Of a stretch of DNA of 64,000 nucleotides, positions 35,511 to 48,103 are shown in pieces. The notes under the pieces were generated by a model. It ran no database searches, was not told the DNA's origin, and was given only the letters and a program-made list of their open reading frames with translations. The stretch spans positions 26,614,001-26,678,000 of the forward strand of contig NC_135367.1 in the NCBI RefSeq assembly GCF_051622035.1, read 5' to 3'. Numbering within the stretch: position 1 is the first letter of the stretch; each line of letters opens with the position of its first letter. This DNA is from Arctopsyche grandis. Lineage: Eukaryota > Arthropoda > Insecta > Trichoptera > Hydropsychidae. The translations under genes were made by a program, and so were the position numbers.

Positions 35511-37500
35511 TATGTAATTTAATTTAATTTCTGTGTGTAATTTCATTTATGTATGAAACGTTTGTAATTTTTGAAACAAAGTTGAAAATTAAAAATAAAT
35601 CGAAAAATTTACAAATGAAATTTTAAACAATTGAACACCAGAAAATACATAAATCGTACAACAAGAAAATAAAAATTTATGCTATTCACGTGCATAAAAT
35701 AGTCTAAAAAATAAACATAATTCTAATTATGTTTATGTATATTAAAAAATTGTTTGGCTTCTAAATTACAATTTAAGAAAATTCTTTGAAAAACACTTTA
35801 ATTTAAAAATTCAATTATGGCTTATTGAAGAAACAAAATCGAAAAAGTTTAAATTAATTCATATTATTTAATTAATTAAGCAATCCGTAGACGAAGTCAA
35901 TTTAATAAAATAGTAGACATGACAATAAAACAACTAAAATTATAGACTTATCTCTAATTGGATCTGACTTTCAAGGACTTACTGTAATAAATTAATTTAA
36001 TGCTTAAATATTCCGACACAGCACTAAAAACGTGCGATTGTATTTTCCTTATCAATTAAATATCGGGATTATTTACAAAGGAAAACAATACATTTCGCCC
36101 TCACATAATCCATGTTCAAAACGGCATGTTTATTTTCAAGGCTTAAATTATAAATTCATTGCTTAATCGTTCCCAACAATGGAAACTGTGAAACTTATTA
36201 ATTATTATTAAATCATTTTAAAATTACAACGCTCAACTCAACGTACGTACAATTGCAAATAAAATTCACGATTGCGATTATTCACATTATATTATTAACG
36301 GTGCGATTAATTCCCGCGGATCAAAATATAAACGGAGATCGAAACCGCGATTAGTTCAATAAACAAAAACGATGGAAACGAATTTTTTAATCTCTAAATT
36401 TATATACTATTTTTTTTAACGAGTCAAAATATAAAATTCACACACACATACAAAAGCTTTTTTTATATTATAAGCGGGTAATAAAAGAAAGGAAAAACCG
36501 TTGCGTGCACAATCGAATTTTCTTAATTTTTTTTTTTCACTCATTCCATTTAATACAATTCTTTTTGAAAACGTCGAAAATCTTGAAACGTTTCGTATTT
36601 TGACATTCGTTAGCTTGGATTTCGTTCCTTACATTTGTGCGAACGTCACCCTCGGACAGGTGGCACATTTATTTTAATTTTCGTGAATCGTCAGAAACGG
36701 GTTGATTTTCGAAAGAAAGTGAAAGAATCGGGGGGAGGGGGGGGGTCGGAAAAACCCACCCCATCTCGGATACATAGAGAGACGTTTCGGAATATTCGTC
36801 ACATTTACGAAAATAAATGAAATTGCTATGGGGAAAGTGGGGAGAGATATTGCGCGGCACTTTATTGAGCACGCGTCGCTTAGCTCGATACTCAGACGAG
36901 CGATGAATTTCACCCTCGAATATCAAAATTATTACATTTTCCACTGTGTAATTATTTGAGAGACGTATGAGCGAATGGAAAAAAAATTCAGACGTATGTA
37001 TACTTGTCTAGCAATGGCTAATAACGAGGCTGAAAATTTGCGCGCTCTGCGTAACAATCACAAAGGCATGCTTTCCGAGAAAAGCGCGAGCTCATTATTA
37101 TACATACATATTCTGTATGCGAATATATTAATATATATATATTATGAAAATGTTTTATTGGAAAACATGTGTGTGAGTTAGAATTAGAACGGTCCATTAT
37201 TACTGCGGGCTTAGTTTTTCTTTGACGATTTTTCCAAAGAGACGTCTCACTGTGTGTAGATTTTTGTTTGAAATTCAATTCAGTATAAATATATGAATTT
37301 ATTTTCATATTGTTGTAGACATAAATTTGTTGAATTTGAATTTGTTAAATGTAAACATCTAAAGAAACCGTTAATTCATATAAAATTTTATTTTATTTCT
37401 ACATACATAAATACATATGTATTTATTGCATTTATTGTACAGATTGTTCCAAAGCGGCGAATGTGCTAAGCAGATTAAGAATCGATAAATTATATAATAC
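35511..37500. other. Anonymous sequence; AT-rich then GC-richer
   Basis: No gene is recognised. 36600-36960 is GC-richer, with a G7-9 tract near 36731-36746. Overlapping frames there (36635-36820 +, 36669-36944 -) show no domain. This part may be unique host DNA. Confidence 0.45.
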
Positions 37501-38175
37501 ATATGTTATTAAATACATAATTAAACAAATCGAAACAACACCTGCCATCTATGTTCAGACATTATAAACATCGTAAAAAATACGAATAATAACATTATTT
37601 ATTATGTAACAATACGAAATATTTATATTTCAATAATCATCCATAGAGACATATATGAAGAAAATCTGGCGAAACCATTGATTTATAATACACTAGATGG
37701 GCCCAGACGTGTTATTTTGGTCGGAGATCTTGTCTTCACTAACTGAGGGGTGCGGGGGGTTTAACTACCGGGGAAGTTGGGTTTTTTTCCCTACGACGCA
37801 GCGGTACCTACCTACCTACTAAGAGAAACTGTGCATGCGCCATGTATTTTGCATGCGCTAAAAGGGAGTCAAGTATAACACATGAGGGCGGATCTAGTAT
37901 ATTCTAGATCTATGGGCGAAACCCAAGAGATAATAATAACTCAAAGTTTTCGCAATAAAAAATTGGATAAGAAAGCCAATTTTCAAACAGGAATCGTTTC
38001 AAATCAGAAAACTTGACAAATTCTGATAAGAAAAGACTGACCTCGACAAACCAAGGTCTGGCCAGCAACGATACTCCAGTGGGAAGCGAACTCGTGACCC
38101 CTAGCACGACATAATACAACACTTACCACTAAACCACGCTGCTGGTTAATATACCAGGAAGGCTTGACAGGTGCA
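37501..38175 (-). mobile_element. SINE (minus) with a 220-bp insert, abutting a SINE tail
   Basis: Subfamily 2 tracts (gccatctatgttcagacatt, atagagacatatatgaag) are followed at about 37690-37915 by unrelated GC-richer DNA that ends in a ctagtatattctag palindrome. The SINE then resumes (ggaatcgtttcaaatcagaa, accaaggtctggcc) to its tRNA-like head at 38145. Another SINE tail (ataccaggaaggcttgacag) starts at 38152. Confidence 0.75.
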
Positions 38176-38865
38176 TTAATGCAAATATTATTTCTTACTA
38201 AATCTAAATTTATCACACATTCAAGCTACTTTCTTTTTTTGACGTTTAATTAAGTTTTAATATTACACATGAAAACGGTAGAATATACTTATAAATCGTT
38301 TTTAATGTATTTTAAATACAACAACTAATTATGCGAATACTTTTTAAGTAGAAACTATATGTATAGATACTAATTAAAATATTGGATTATTTTATTCACG
38401 TACTGAAAAATGCTTATTGCAATTTTTTTTTCTTTTTGCATTTACTCTATTCACTTTTCAACAATATTTTCAATGTCACCATTAGTTTTCAAATCATAAA
38501 TCCAGCACGAGTACCAGTGGAGTTATTTTGTGTTACAAATGAAATCAATAACTAAATTTAAAAGCATTTTAACAAGTAAAGCACCATGAATATTCGGAAT
38601 AAAATCTAAAAATTTATATTTATTTAATTAATAATTTATCAACTATAGACTTTGTATTATTGTGCAAGAGAACTCATTATTTAAATATTTATGTTTAATA
38701 ATGAAATTTCAGACATTCACTTTTACACACACGAAGTTACGTTAAACATAAAATGGGTTGACGTGAAATATGGTTAGTTTTTAGAATAAGCATTAAGTGA
38801 CAGTAAAATTTGAAAGCTCTTAATTTTTATACTATGCATTTATTAGATATTATATAATACAAACA
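38176..38865. other. Anonymous AT-rich sequence
   Basis: Nothing recognisable. Confidence 0.4.
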
Positions 38866-39260
38866 ATATGCCCAATGCGCCTACCTGGACAATTAATTAC
38901 AAACAATGCAGCATTTTATTACAATTATTTAATTAATTAATCCATTGAGACATCTATGGATTTAAAATTTCAACATAATTTTTACAAATTGTATATACAA
39001 TAAATACAGAAGATTTATAACAACAGGAAAGATGATTTTTTACCAATTTTGAGGAACCGTTTCAACAATGATAAGATAAAATTGGCAAACTCTGATAAGA
39101 AACGATAGATTTGGGGTCACAAATACCCCCAAATCTAACCAGCAGTATAGCGGATCGAACCCACTGATCACTTGGCTAATGTACATACATAAGTCACGAC
39201 ACTGTAACGCATAAGCTTACTGTACTCACATACTTCCTGGTATATATCTATGTAAAAATA
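38866..39260 (-). mobile_element. SINE, partial (minus)
   Basis: Begins inside the tail hairpin loop (caatgcgcctacctggac). It continues with the body (gagacatctatggatttaaa, gaggaaccgtttcaacaatg) and the head (agcggatcgaacccactgat), close in sequence to 34376-34800. Confidence 0.82.
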
Positions 39261-40463
39261 AAAATAAAAGAAACTAGTGAAACTAATAAAAAAATTTCGT
39301 TCTTTAGTCCTTTCGGCAAAGAGAAGATCACTCTAATTATCATTCTAAGAGAGACCTAACTGCAGTAAGCGTTCATACAATCATGACATCATTGACGAAA
39401 ACTGTCTGTCTCACACATTTGATTTGATTTACACACACTCAACGACAACATTCAGCATAACATACGACCCTCAAACTCAATAACATTGCAAGGCAGCAAT
39501 CTGCAACGATGCATTCGACTGTGCATGTATTAATTTGTCGCACTCACGATCAAATTAACATCCCCTCCAACTTGCTCAGTACTTAATGCACTTATCTGCA
39601 TATGCACATGCAGTAGCTCTCAACATGAGGGCATTTGATCCACTTTTGAAGATGAGCTAAGATCTTCTGGCCAATAGGAATAGCGAATGCTAGAGGTTCA
39701 AAGTATTCGACCAATAGCAGTCAAGACTCTGCCTATCAGTGAAATGGAATATAGACAAAAAAAACACCAATTGAAAAATAGATCGAATTTTTGAATTTGG
39801 ATATAAGCTCGTACACTTTGTAGGACTAAAATTCGTATGTAATATATGTATATAGATTGAGGCAAAGTATCACATGCCAATCGGCCCATGACTCTTTTGC
39901 TACTATTTAACGATATATAATACTAGCATAGAGGCTTAGGCCACGTTAATCTATCAAGTTTCATTTTGTCAAAATACAATAGTTGTTTTGAATGGTAGAT
40001 TTTTCGTTTTTATGTTGCACAATTATTTTCAACCAGATAAAAGCTGCTTATTATCGTTGCGAGTAAAAAAAGTTACTTTGACCGCTGTTTAAGTGAGTTG
40101 TGAAGGGGTGGTAGAAAGCCGTATTTGGATAGCTAGCTGTCATCGCTCCGATCTGACACAAGATTCTGATGTAAATTTTAATGAATTCATTAGTTATTAA
40201 ACTGCTCTAGTTTCATGTCGAAGACATAATCTTACTTTAGTGTTAGCTAACCCCAGCATGTCGGTAAGATATCAAAGCGACCTGAAGAGTGGAAGTGATT
40301 CAAAATTAGATCACAAATTTTTGACGGGCAAGAATGTCTCGGAACTAGCAGAGTGAACCTAATAAGAAGCTAAAAAAAATCAGTGTAAAGTCAGTTGACA
40401 GACTTTTCATGCGCATTGTCACTGTAACGTCTGTACAAAGTGACGAAATATGTCATATAATAC
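39261..40463. other. Anonymous sequence
   Basis: No gene. 40055-40165 is the counterpart of 25180-25320. Two CCAAT-type boxes occur near 39670-39715. Confidence 0.4.
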
Positions 40464-40847
40464 TGTTGCGTAGGGGTGGGTGGAGGATCCAAGTAAAAGG
40501 CCAACAGTCGTTTCACAGCATTTATTGATGATTAAGGAGATACACGCAGTGTCACTGCTAAGTCCAGAATGAATTATATCGCCTACGTACCGCCTTATAA
40601 AGGGTAGATCTCTCAGAACGCCTAATCTGTTTACCTGTTGTATAGTCACGTATTCGGATATGTATTTCCAAGACATTGGGTCTTCCCGTACCGATTCTGA
40701 GAAATAACTAATAACGGTCATTGTTTAGCCTAAATGCACTTAGAGTCCAGATATAATCTTTGGAAGTAAGTGCATGCATTTAGTTAATCCGATAACAGAT
40801 ATCCGTTGGTCTAAGTGCAATTCGCTCAATCCGCGGCGTACGTAACA
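40464..40847 (-). mobile_element. Solo LTR, family B, copy 2
   Basis: TGTTGCGTAGG...CGTACGTAACA, 384 bp, flanked by ATAC (40460-40463 and 40848-40851). Read on the minus strand it has TTTATAAGGCGG as TATA box and AATAAA as polyadenylation signal. It is the same family as 1122-1501. Confidence 0.88.
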
Positions 40848-40899
40848 ATACAATAAAACAATTAATACAAGCATTTTTAATACAATGTGAATTCAAAGA

Positions 40900-41135
40900 A
40901 ACATTATTCACAGTGACATCTATGAAAAAAAATTTGCAACATTTTATTATATAAATTGGCGAACTTCAAGACGTTGAATAATTTGAGATTTGCAAGAGAG
41001 ATTGGAAAGGAAATGCCAATTTACAGGAACGGTTTCAATGAAAATCATAAAAATTGGCCAACAGCTACTTGTGGGAATCGAGCCGTAACCACTCATAATA
41101 TGCTAACCACTAGTCCACGCTGCTAGTTATGTGTT
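40900..41135 (-). mobile_element. SINE fragment (minus)
   Basis: gtgacatctatgaaa, tacaggaacggtttcaatg and a head ending ccactagtccacgctgctag. The tail hairpin is lost. Confidence 0.72.
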
Positions 41136-42808
41136 TTTTATGTACGAAATAAGCATTTATGATGCTAAAATTAAATGAAAACCTTTTATTGTTAGTAGAC
41201 CAAGGAAAAGTGAGTCATGAAGGGGTAAGAGAGGTGGGACCATAGTGTGCCTTCCCCACTGTCTTATTTTAGTTTTATGCAATTTTTCTGCATTGCATCA
41301 ATTCGTAACGCTAACTTTACCGTCCGTAAAGAAGTTTCACTTCAAAAATAAAATTAAATAGTCAGGTATGTGCATAAAGAATAAAATTCTACCCTGGTCA
41401 GTACTGTGGTAGTTTCAGAAATAAATTAAATTCAAAAGTGGACCACACATGCATGTAAAAAAAAGGTGAAGACCACTCCCACACGATCCAACGACTTGCA
41501 CATGTCCCACTTTAAAATTCAGTGTTCATTTTATAATGCACGTGTTACACTCTCCCGGCATGTGGAGCTGTGTCGACAATACGTGGACATAAACCGACGA
41601 GAGGGTTAAAATGTAACACAAAATAAGGGGGGGGGGGGCTCATAAAACGTCCCGTCCCGTACCGGAGACATTTTGTCGATCTGAAGGGTAGGCAGAACCC
41701 CGTCTAGTCTGAAAAATGGCTCAAACACCCCATCAATTTCCAAAATCGGGTATTTATTGCCGTAAAAGCTCACGCATGACCGTATGACAACAACGAAAAA
41801 TATTAATAAAATTGAATAAAAAAAAAATGGAAACGCCATAATGAAAATGGAAATTTGCTCGACAAAGAACGATCAATTTAGTAATAATGTCCCGGCAGCC
41901 GTGGTTACAATTTTTCAGCATTAATCAGGCTTTGTAATGTTCGAGCGATCTGCCCCGCAAAGGCTTGACGTGTTGCCGAACAAAAACACGCAATCTATCA
42001 TGGGGTACGACCCCAACACACAAAATAGAGTGTACACTTGTCTGGGGGGAGATTGGGGGGGGGGGGTGAATATTTACGGTGGGTGGTAGAAGTGGGTGGC
42101 AGGTTGTTCGATATCATTCATCATTTACGGCTAATTAATGTTCTTTCGCGGAAAACGAGAGTGCATTGTGCGCTCCGCAGCACCCGAACAATGGCCGGCT
42201 CAAATCTGGCACGGCACATATTTTAATTAGAGCTACAACACAACGGCCCCGGACCGAACAATAGACCACTCGTGGGGTGGGTGGGTGTTAAGGTCCTTTG
42301 CCACCAGAGACGGCATTAATATTGTTCAGTTGAAACGGCGATCCGCATCGACGAACCCTTTGCAAACGATCGTTCCAAAATGCGGTAAGTTCTCAAAAAA
42401 AAAATGAGATGCAAGTTGTAATGGCGTACCCTGTAATTGCTTCCGGTGTGTTGGCAGCATTTTGTGAGTGGTATTGTCTGTGGGAGAAGTTTTCGAAACG
42501 TTTAAGGGCCGGAACTAACTAGAGGACGTTGTTCGCACATCAATGACCCCCTGTGAGCACACGCATAAAATGAAAAACTTTATAGGCCCAACAAAGTATG
42601 ACTGCACTCTGGCTGCCTTGGAGATTATTGTATAGGCAGGGAAGGTGGTATGTTGACCGTATCCCAGCCTATACGTAGAAACACGTGTGTTTGGAAGAGG
42701 ATATTTATTGCTCAGTTAATACATATGCGTTTGTGTGTACAGTGAAGGAGTAAGATGCTCGACTTTGGAGGAGTGAGCAGGCTGATCTCCTGACACTCAC
42801 TGGCATTA
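41136..42808. other. Anonymous sequence with G tracts
   Basis: No gene is recognised. G runs of about 10-12 occur near 41628-41638 and 42056-42067. 41880-42500 is GC-richer and could be unique host DNA. Open frames at 41606-41839 (-) and 42038-42226 (+) cross the G runs and have no motif. Confidence 0.45.
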
Positions 42809-42983
42809 GGGTCGGGCCGCACCGTGCAACTTTGTCGGCCGACTAGTTGCGCGACACGAAAAAATGTATGGAAATGTGTGCTACAAACAAGTTGACGGGT
42901 GTAGCATGTCCCATTTACCTGCATGCATTGGTCTGGTCGCCCTCAACCAAGTCGCTTGCAAGTCGCACGGTGCGGCCTGGCCC
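42809..42983. mobile_element. Harbinger-type MITE, copy 1
   Basis: 175 bp with inverted ends GGGTCGGGCCGCACCGTGC and GCACGGTGCGGCCTGGCCC, flanked by TTA on both sides (42806-42808 and 42984-42986). A 3-bp TWA target is typical of PIF/Harbinger. The second copy is at 46995-47165. Confidence 0.85.
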
Positions 42984-43039
42984 TTAGGTGCTGGTACGTT
43001 GGTTTGTCTATTTCAGTTGGATACGTATAATACGTAATA

Positions 43040-44182
43040 ATGATCTTTTTATTAATCTAGAAAAATGCTCTATTTTAAATTTCACTAGAAATAAGTCAAT
43101 TATTACTAATCAATATCAATTAAATCATTCAATCCTTAACACGTCATCTTCTATTAAAGATCTTGGTGTAATACTCAATAATAAACTAGATTTCTCTGAA
43201 CATATTTCTTTTATTACCAACAAAGCATTTAAATCTCTCGGATTCCTACTCCGCTCAACAAAACCCTTTAATGATCCTTATGTACTAAAATTACTTTATT
43301 TTTCCTTTGTAAGGTCTCACCTTGAATTTGCCTCAATTATCTGGTCACCTTTTTATTTATTCCATATTAATTGTATTGAGAAAGTTCAACTTAAATTTAT
43401 TAAATCCTTACGCTACCTTTTTCCTACCTATACCCATTCTACTGTTTCCGAAATTTTAAAAATCCTTTCTTTTAACAATCTTTCTGTCAGGCGACGACAT
43501 ACTGATGCTATATTCTTCTTTAAGCTCATAAATGGTTTCCTTGATTGTTCTGATTTACTGAATAAGGTTAATTTCAGAATCCCAGTTCGATACGCTAGAC
43601 GCGTTGCACTCTTTTCACTTGATCCTTTCAATACTAATTCCCAAAAATATTTTTATCTGCAGCGCGTTTATCGTATGTTTAACGGAGAGCTGAATGAGGT
43701 TGATCTGTTTGGTATTTCCCTACATCAATTCAGGTCTAACATCAAGAGAATCTTGACCGATTGATTCATTTTTTCTCCTATTCTATTTTTCCAATATTTC
43801 CATTATTTTTATACTTTAGTTTAGTTATGTAATGTGCTATTTAATCATATTATAGCTTTCATTCTTTTCCTTTTCATTTGTTTATTTTGTATTTACCTTT
43901 TGCATTTGTTTTATATTTGTAAATTTCAATTTCTTCTTATATTCTATCTTATAACCTTTTCCAAATATTTTAATACTATAGTTTAATTATGCAATGTACT
44001 ACATATTTTGTCATGCCTTTATTCTTTACTTTTTAATTTGTTTTCCTTATACTTATCTTTTTCATTTTTGTAAAAATCTATTATTGGACTCGGATGTTAC
44101 ATATATTATTTATTTACTTTTTGTTTTTTTTATACCTATCTCTGTACATCCTGTCTGTTGATTTTTCAATTAATAAAATGTT
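43040..44182 (+). mobile_element. LINE-K, 5'-truncated copy with readable polymerase C-terminus
   Basis: A frame to 43764 encodes the post-RT region of a Jockey/CR1-like polymerase: FINLEKCSILNFTRN, IKDLGVILNNKLDFSEHI, SLGFLLRSTKPF, LLYFSFVRSHLEFASIIWSP, CIEKVQLKFIKSLRYLF, ending GISLHQFRSNIKRILTD. The 3' UTR follows to about 44182, ending ttgatttttcaattaataaa. RT core and endonuclease are absent. The frame upstream of 43040 is flanking DNA next to the MITE. Confidence 0.82.
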
Positions 44183-44416
44183 CCGCTTGAATATAAATGT
44201 ATTCCAGATTGGCGTGGGCATCTGTGTTATGGGGGAGTGTACCAGTTAATTGACCTCGATACGGGATAGTACGCGATGTGCTATATTCTTACAATTAAAA
44301 AAAAATTCGAGCCAAACAGGCAAAAAACAATCGGAATCGGCTTTATAATCCTCATGATGATGGCCGCTCCCCGAATTAGGCCGTCCGCATGCATTGCACA
44401 TTTTGCACATATAGAC
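44183..44416. other. Anonymous sequence
   Basis: Short spacer between LINE-K and the foldback element; no gene. Confidence 0.4.
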
Positions 44417-44655
44417 GATCCGGTCGGTTACCTGACAACTCGTTCACAGATTTTCCGTAAACCGATGATGCGCTCCAGGCATTACGTATACGGCCATCTC
44501 TTTCTCACCCCGTCTGTTCACCATGATCTTGTTTACTATGCCATTACGTATGCGGCCATCTCTTTCACAGACCGTCTGTTATCGGTGAAAAAATGGTTTA
44601 ATCATCGGTTTACGGAAAATCTGTGAACGAGTTGTCGTGTCACCGATCCGGTCCT
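44417..44655. mobile_element. Foldback element with internal direct repeat
   Basis: Inverted arms acaactcgttcacagatttt (left, 44433 onwards) and aaaatctgtgaacgagttgt (right, to about 44635), extended by ccgtaaaccgatga and an outer gatccggt. Inside, cattacgtat.cggccatctc occurs twice in direct orientation (about 44481 and 44539). No coding function. Confidence 0.72.
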
Positions 44656-45548
44656 GTATGAGACGGAGGAAACAATCGACTTTGGTCACAACACATCAAG
44701 ATATGTACATATATACAAAGTTTCTTTCGAAATTATATATTAGATGGATTGTAATACATACATATTTTCAAATGTTTGTATTTATATTGCTTTGGTAGTA
44801 CCTTATATTTATGAAACTTGATATTTGAATTTTGAAGTTTTATTGACCGTTAAAAGGTTAAAGTTGTTCTTTCAATCGGTAAATCTACAATTTTTAATTG
44901 AAAGCCATCAGATTTGATATATGTACATACGTACTATACTCATGATACTCATTTAGACCGTAGAGGGTCTTTTTACATACCTCCTTTATGGTTCACTTAC
45001 GATTACAATTCAGAAGACAATTTGCCTCTTATTTATCAGCTCAAGCTAGGCAACTTGGCTAGTATTTAAATAAAATTATTCAAGAAACTAAATTCCTATT
45101 GGCCAATTTTGTATCGGGTAGATTAAACGCACCAATGACGTCGCACGCGTTAGTACAATAGCGGTCAAAAAAAAAATTTTTTCCGCAGGCATCGTCGTAA
45201 TTTTATTTTTTGGCAGACGGGAGTCGCATGGATGAATAGACAGTGGAACGATTGCAACTGGTCGTTTTGCGGCTGACTAAATGACGTTGGGGGCGCATTG
45301 TTCCCGATTTGCGAAATCATCCATTGGCGTCGGCACACCACCAAGCCGAAAATCACTCCTAATATCGCGAAATTAGTGATTGTCGAAATTTATCGGAGCG
45401 TGTTCAACCACGATGAAAACTCGATATCGCACCGGGGCTACAGCTTCAACTCCCTTCAGCCAAACGCCATTGCCGCCATCGCCTGTCCAATTTAGATGCA
45501 TACATAAATATGTACTAATATATCAATCATTTTCCACCAGGCTACACA
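44656..45548. other. Anonymous sequence
   Basis: 44970-45036 is a copy of the repeat at 12420-12525. ttcgaaattatatatt near 44727 recurs at 13501. 45180-45490 is GC-richer; the frames there (45165-45356 -, 45298-45495 +, 45380-45652 +) have no recognisable domain and no clear splice partners. Confidence 0.45.
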
Positions 45549-45850
45549 GCAAGCGTGGGGTAGGGGTGGATTCGGGATCCAAATTAAATACCAAAATCGC
45601 TTCACAGCATTTATTCAAAGATTCAAGAGGTCCACATGTAACCACCGCTTGACCAGCAGCACTACAGATATACTCAGAAAAATTATTTTCAATCGAGGTC
45701 AGCTCATGGGATCGAACCCGGCGCCTCTCAGTGCTAGGCAGAAGCTTAACATCTGAGTTATGCTGCTGGCTAGTTAATTATGAAAATAATGATGAGCGCA
45801 GGCTACCAGACAAATAGGTTAAAATAATCTCCAATAACCTACACTCACAA
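45549..45850 (-). mobile_element. Stack of fragments: LTR-B piece, SINE head, LINE-J piece
   Basis: 45549-45646 matches the start of LTR family B (gggtaggggtggattcggga, cttcacagcatttattcaa). 45650-45775 is an inverted SINE head (gtcagctcatgggatcgaac ... gttatgctgctggctag). 45776-45850 is a minus LINE-J piece (aatgatgagcgcaggctacc). All are dead fragments joined end to end. Confidence 0.75.
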
Positions 45851-45900
45851 ATACTTAAACCAGGCCACTAGTGCTAATAATACATTACTAGTGGTTATGT

Positions 45901-46267
45901 TGTTGCATAGGGGTGGGTTCAGGAACCAAATGAAAGGCCAAAGTCACTTCACAGCATTTATTCAACGATTCAGTACGTAACCACTGCTCACTCCAGAATA
46001 TTTGATCTACCATGTGCACCTCCTTATAAAGGACAAGTTGCACAGCACAGCTATCCCGATCCGTTAGTGTGTCTTTTTTTTAGGCACGTGAAGGTCTACC
46101 CTGGCGAATATACTGTTTACGCACGAACTCGCCCAGGTCTGTGAGATATCCAGCATATTCTTTATTCGGGCACTTACTGAGTCCCGTTTGCCTAATTCGG
46201 GGTCTCTATTGTTCACTCACGAATCCACTTAAACAGTAGTTATTCTCTCTCATGTTCCCACGTTACA
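45901..46267 (-). mobile_element. Diverged solo LTR, family B, copy 3
   Basis: TGTTGCATAGGGGTGGG...ACGTTACA, sharing ggccaaagtcacttcacagc and the ccttataaagg block with copies 1 and 2. No clear duplication at its ends. Older than the other two. Confidence 0.75.
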
Positions 46268-46994
46268 ATATAATTAAATTGGAATTTAATCCGTTCTATA
46301 AAAATCAATATGATCTTCAACCATTTACGATGTATATAAAAATAATAGTGTACATAATTTGAAAGTTTTATAACTTATGGACTCTTTTCCAATGTGCACC
46401 AAATACTAAAATACAATAATTTTCATGTTTGATACGTTTGCCTGAAGGCCACCCTCAAAATGTTTATAGAAATATAAAAAAAATTAATGATTATCTTTTC
46501 AATCCTATGTAGGGTGAGAATTTCGAGAATTGAGCATGCTGTCATTTTTGTGCAATGTGTTATTACTAGAGGTAGGATAGTCACAGTGCTATCCTTTGTT
46601 CGGCAAACCTTTAACAATGCATTTACAATCTTTGGACAATACACGGCCCCCTCAGACTCCGGTGATTAGTTATTACATACATTGAAAGGACGTACATAAT
46701 CTTTTTTTTTATTATTTCTTATTTAACTATATAATATGTATTATTACAATATATTTCAATACAAGGTATTTAATAATTGTATTACTGTGAGCTTTGCTGT
46801 CCATAACATGACGTTGACTTTTATCGTCTAAAAAATATAAATTTCCATTAAAATAAAATATATACGTATTCTGTGTTATTTATAATGTTGTGTTTCTTGA
46901 CCAAAATGTAATGCGAAACTGAAACGAAATGTAATTGGCCATCGCGGGTCGACTGGGAGGTGAATACGATAGTGTGTATGTACATTTTACGTAA
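46268..46994. other. Anonymous AT-rich sequence
   Basis: No gene seen; frames at 46423-46669 on both strands lack motifs. Confidence 0.4.
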
Positions 46995-47165
46995 GGGCCG
47001 GGCCGCACCGTGCAACTTTGTCGGCCTAGTCGCGTGACATGAAAAAATGTATGGAAATGTGTACGAAAAACAAGTTGACGGGTGTGGCATGTCCATCTAC
47101 CTGCATGCATTGGTCTGGTCGCCCTCAACCAAGTTGTTCGCGAGTTGAGCGGTGCGGCCCGGCCC
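46995..47165. mobile_element. Harbinger-type MITE, copy 2
   Basis: 171 bp, ends GGGCCGGGCCGCACCG and CGGTGCGGCCCGGCCC, flanked by TAA (46992-46994 and 47166-47168). The interior closely matches copy 1 (aaaaaatgtatggaaatgtg, ctgcatgcattggtctggtc). Confidence 0.88.
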
Positions 47166-47487
47166 TAAGTTTAATGCTAGATCGGTTCGACTATAACTGA
47201 ACAAATATATAATATTAAATTTTAGAATGAGGAAAAGTTAAAAAAGTAAAGACCAAAATCATATTTACTTTTTACTACGTTCTTATTCCCCGATACGAGT
47301 AAACACTGAATTTGTTACATTTTGATACTCTAAATTCAAATATTCTTCATTTATATATACATATGTATGTACATAGTTCAAAATATTGATATATTATATT
47401 TATTTTGACTATCTACTGACTACGCCATCTTAATTGATTTTAATTGATAGAAATAGTTCAAAAAAGTTTCTTCGATACCTTTACATG

Positions 47488-47700
47488 AGGAAGTATAAAT
47501 ATTTCCCCTATTTATTTCCCACTGCCATTTTTACAATATGTCCTAGGCTTTGACTCACTATCTACGAGAATTGACAACCTTTCGATTTTTTCTTAAATTT
47601 TGTGTCATCATCGCTTTTTAGAGCTTCGCGTCATCATCGACTTTTCCAACCTATTGTTGCGAAAACGTCTGCTGTCGATAATTCGTCTGTTGTGAAGCCT
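47488..47700 (+). mobile_element. LINE-M fragment
   Basis: Matches the inverse of 52620-52860 and 53338-53360: ccctatttatttcccactgc, tttgactcactatct, gcgaaaacgtctgctgtcga. Frames are broken. Confidence 0.75.
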
Positions 47701-48103
47701 GTCTGCAGGGCCAGCTCAAATGTACAGCATACTAGGCACGTACCTAGGGCGCCATAGGCAAGGGGCGCTGCGAGGTGCCCCCATTTTTCTAAATTTTAAA
47801 AATAATTTGGTTTTCTTTGAACTTGTATAACATTCTATATTCAACTTAATTTTTCTAATCAAAGTAACAATACTGATTGTAAAATATTATAATTTACGAG
47901 GAACGCAGGAAGTTGACTGTCAAATATCAACGACTTACGAATAAAACTTGTAAAACAACAAACTGTCGTCGGTACAAATGGTTATTTGGAATTGTATTTC
48001 ATATAAAATACCGCTGAAACACATGTTTGTATATATGTATACATATATTAGAGATGGATTTGCTTCACGAAATTAAATATCATTTTTTATGTATTTATTT
48101 TAA
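47701..48103. other. Possible hAT-like MITE remnant and anonymous DNA
   Basis: cagggccagctc followed by tagggcgccataggcaagg resembles the GGGCGCC-rich MITE at 61684-61855, but no second end was found. The rest is AT-rich. Confidence 0.4.

Noticed and set aside
36669..36944. Two overlapping minus frames in the GC-richer 36.7-kb patch
   Set aside because: No motif and a G-run-derived Pro stretch; nothing supports translation.
43428..43631. Minus-strand 67-codon frame
   Set aside because: Antisense of the LINE-K polymerase C-terminus.
44276..44626. 116-codon frame
   Set aside because: It runs through the foldback element and includes its inverted arms and direct repeats.
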